A stretch of 64,000 nucleotides of DNA from Nocardioides sp. URHA0020 (GTDB lineage: Bacteria; Actinomycetota; Actinomycetes; Propionibacteriales; Nocardioidaceae): contig NZ_KK211166.1 in the NCBI RefSeq assembly GCF_000620705.1, positions 62,001 to 126,000 of the forward strand. The letters are read 5' to 3'. Below are positions 63,770 to 64,000 of the stretch, piece by piece; position 1 is the stretch's first letter, and each line of letters starts with the position of its first letter. Made by a program: the position numbers and the translations under genes. The notes under the pieces were generated by a model, which was given only the letters and a program-made list of their open reading frames with translations, ran no database searches and was not told the origin of the DNA.

Positions 63770-64000
63770 CGCCCGCCTCCACCTCTCGAAACTGCCCGAT
63801 CGGGACGGTGTGCGTGGAGTCGAGCGCGAAGCTGGGCGCGCCCCCGCCGAGGATGTCGGGCATCAGCGGCAGGTCGACCCGCGACGCGACGACGACGGTG
63901 ATGACGGAGGTGCCGCTGTGGCAGTCGCGCGGGTACGGCGTACAGGTGATGCGCACGTCGAGCGGGGCGTCTCGCACGCCCTGGTCGGCCAGCGCCTGGC
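63756..64000 (-). CDS. C-terminal part of a TadE-like protein (start outside window)
   Basis: Open to the window end, with Q-A-L-A-D-Q-G-V-R upstream and a Cys pair (C-T-P-Y-P-R-D-C), as found in the external domain of actinobacterial TadE pseudopilins. S-V-I-T-V-V-V-A-S and L-P-L-M-P fit the family pattern. About 80 residues are visible. The N-terminal membrane segment is not seen, so the assignment rests on context and length. Confidence 0.6.
   Translation of the reverse strand, partial: QALADQGVRDAPLDVRITCTPYPRDCHSGTSVITVVVASRVDLPLMPDILGGGAPSFALDSTHTVPIGQFREVEAGDGAP

Overview
The window looks like a chromosomal segment of a high-GC actinobacterium, most likely a Nocardioides-type member of the Propionibacteriales. 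The signs are very GC-rich third codon positions, many GTG starts, actinobacterial families (DUF2017, DUF3039, DUF3048, DUF3618, CysO/Mec), and two gene strings that follow Mycobacterium tuberculosis order: pncB-clpS-DUF2017-mec-cysO-cysM-murI-Rv1339-rph-rdgB and prfB-ftsE-ftsX-smpB-ssrA. I see no transposon, prophage, integron or CRISPR array. Genes are dense and no stretch over 300 bases lacks a gene.

Layout. 1-4.2 kb: the end of an exported protein, a GroES-like/DUF3618 pair, a cbiMNQO-type nickel/cobalt ECF importer facing a Bcp peroxiredoxin across a Nur-like box, and a tRNA with a UAG anticodon but a short variable loop. 4.2-21 kb: acyltransferase, rdgB, rph, an ABC exporter with two paralogous permeases, a NarL-type two-component pair, an Rv1339-like hydrolase, murI, and the cysteine operon clpS-DUF2017-nudix-mec-cysO-NYN-cysM; divergent from it lie pncB, pncA and an enoyl-CoA hydratase. 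21-36 kb: a Tat-exported nucleotidase and several regulator/target pairs with visible operators (MarR/MFS, Lrp/HppD, MarR/azoreductase, TetR/unknown 153-aa protein), a frameshifted RDD gene, an SF2 helicase coupled to DUF3039, YqgE, a DUF3048 lipoprotein, FabG and HIT. 36-46 kb: M15 peptidase, a second two-component pair, CPBP protease, an ECF sigma with a membrane partner, a HEAT-GT4 fusion and a GT1 glycosyltransferase. 45.7-58 kb: tmRNA, a stand-alone LigD-type phosphoesterase, amidohydrolase, smpB, coiled-coil M23 peptidase, ftsX, ftsE, a lipoprotein, a large FN3 metalloprotease, MpaB-family oxygenase with a divergent TetR, and prfB. 58-64 kb: two unusual receiver-containing regulators, exported proteins and the end of a tad pilus cluster.

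How genes work together: Mec, CysO and CysM form the sulfide-carrier route to cysteine. PncA and PncB salvage nicotinamide to NaMN. SmpB and tmRNA rescue stalled ribosomes beside release factor 2 and ClpS, a protein-degradation adaptor encoded elsewhere in the window. FtsEX probably gates the adjacent M23 hydrolase. A recurring feature is a TANNNT hexamer 6-8 bases before an ATG/GTG start, which suggests that many genes here are transcribed as leaderless mRNAs. No wholly new system stands out. The best leads are the NYN protein inside the CysO operon, the class I UAG tRNA, the TetR operator cluster beside a protein of unknown function, and the HEAT-GT4 fusion.
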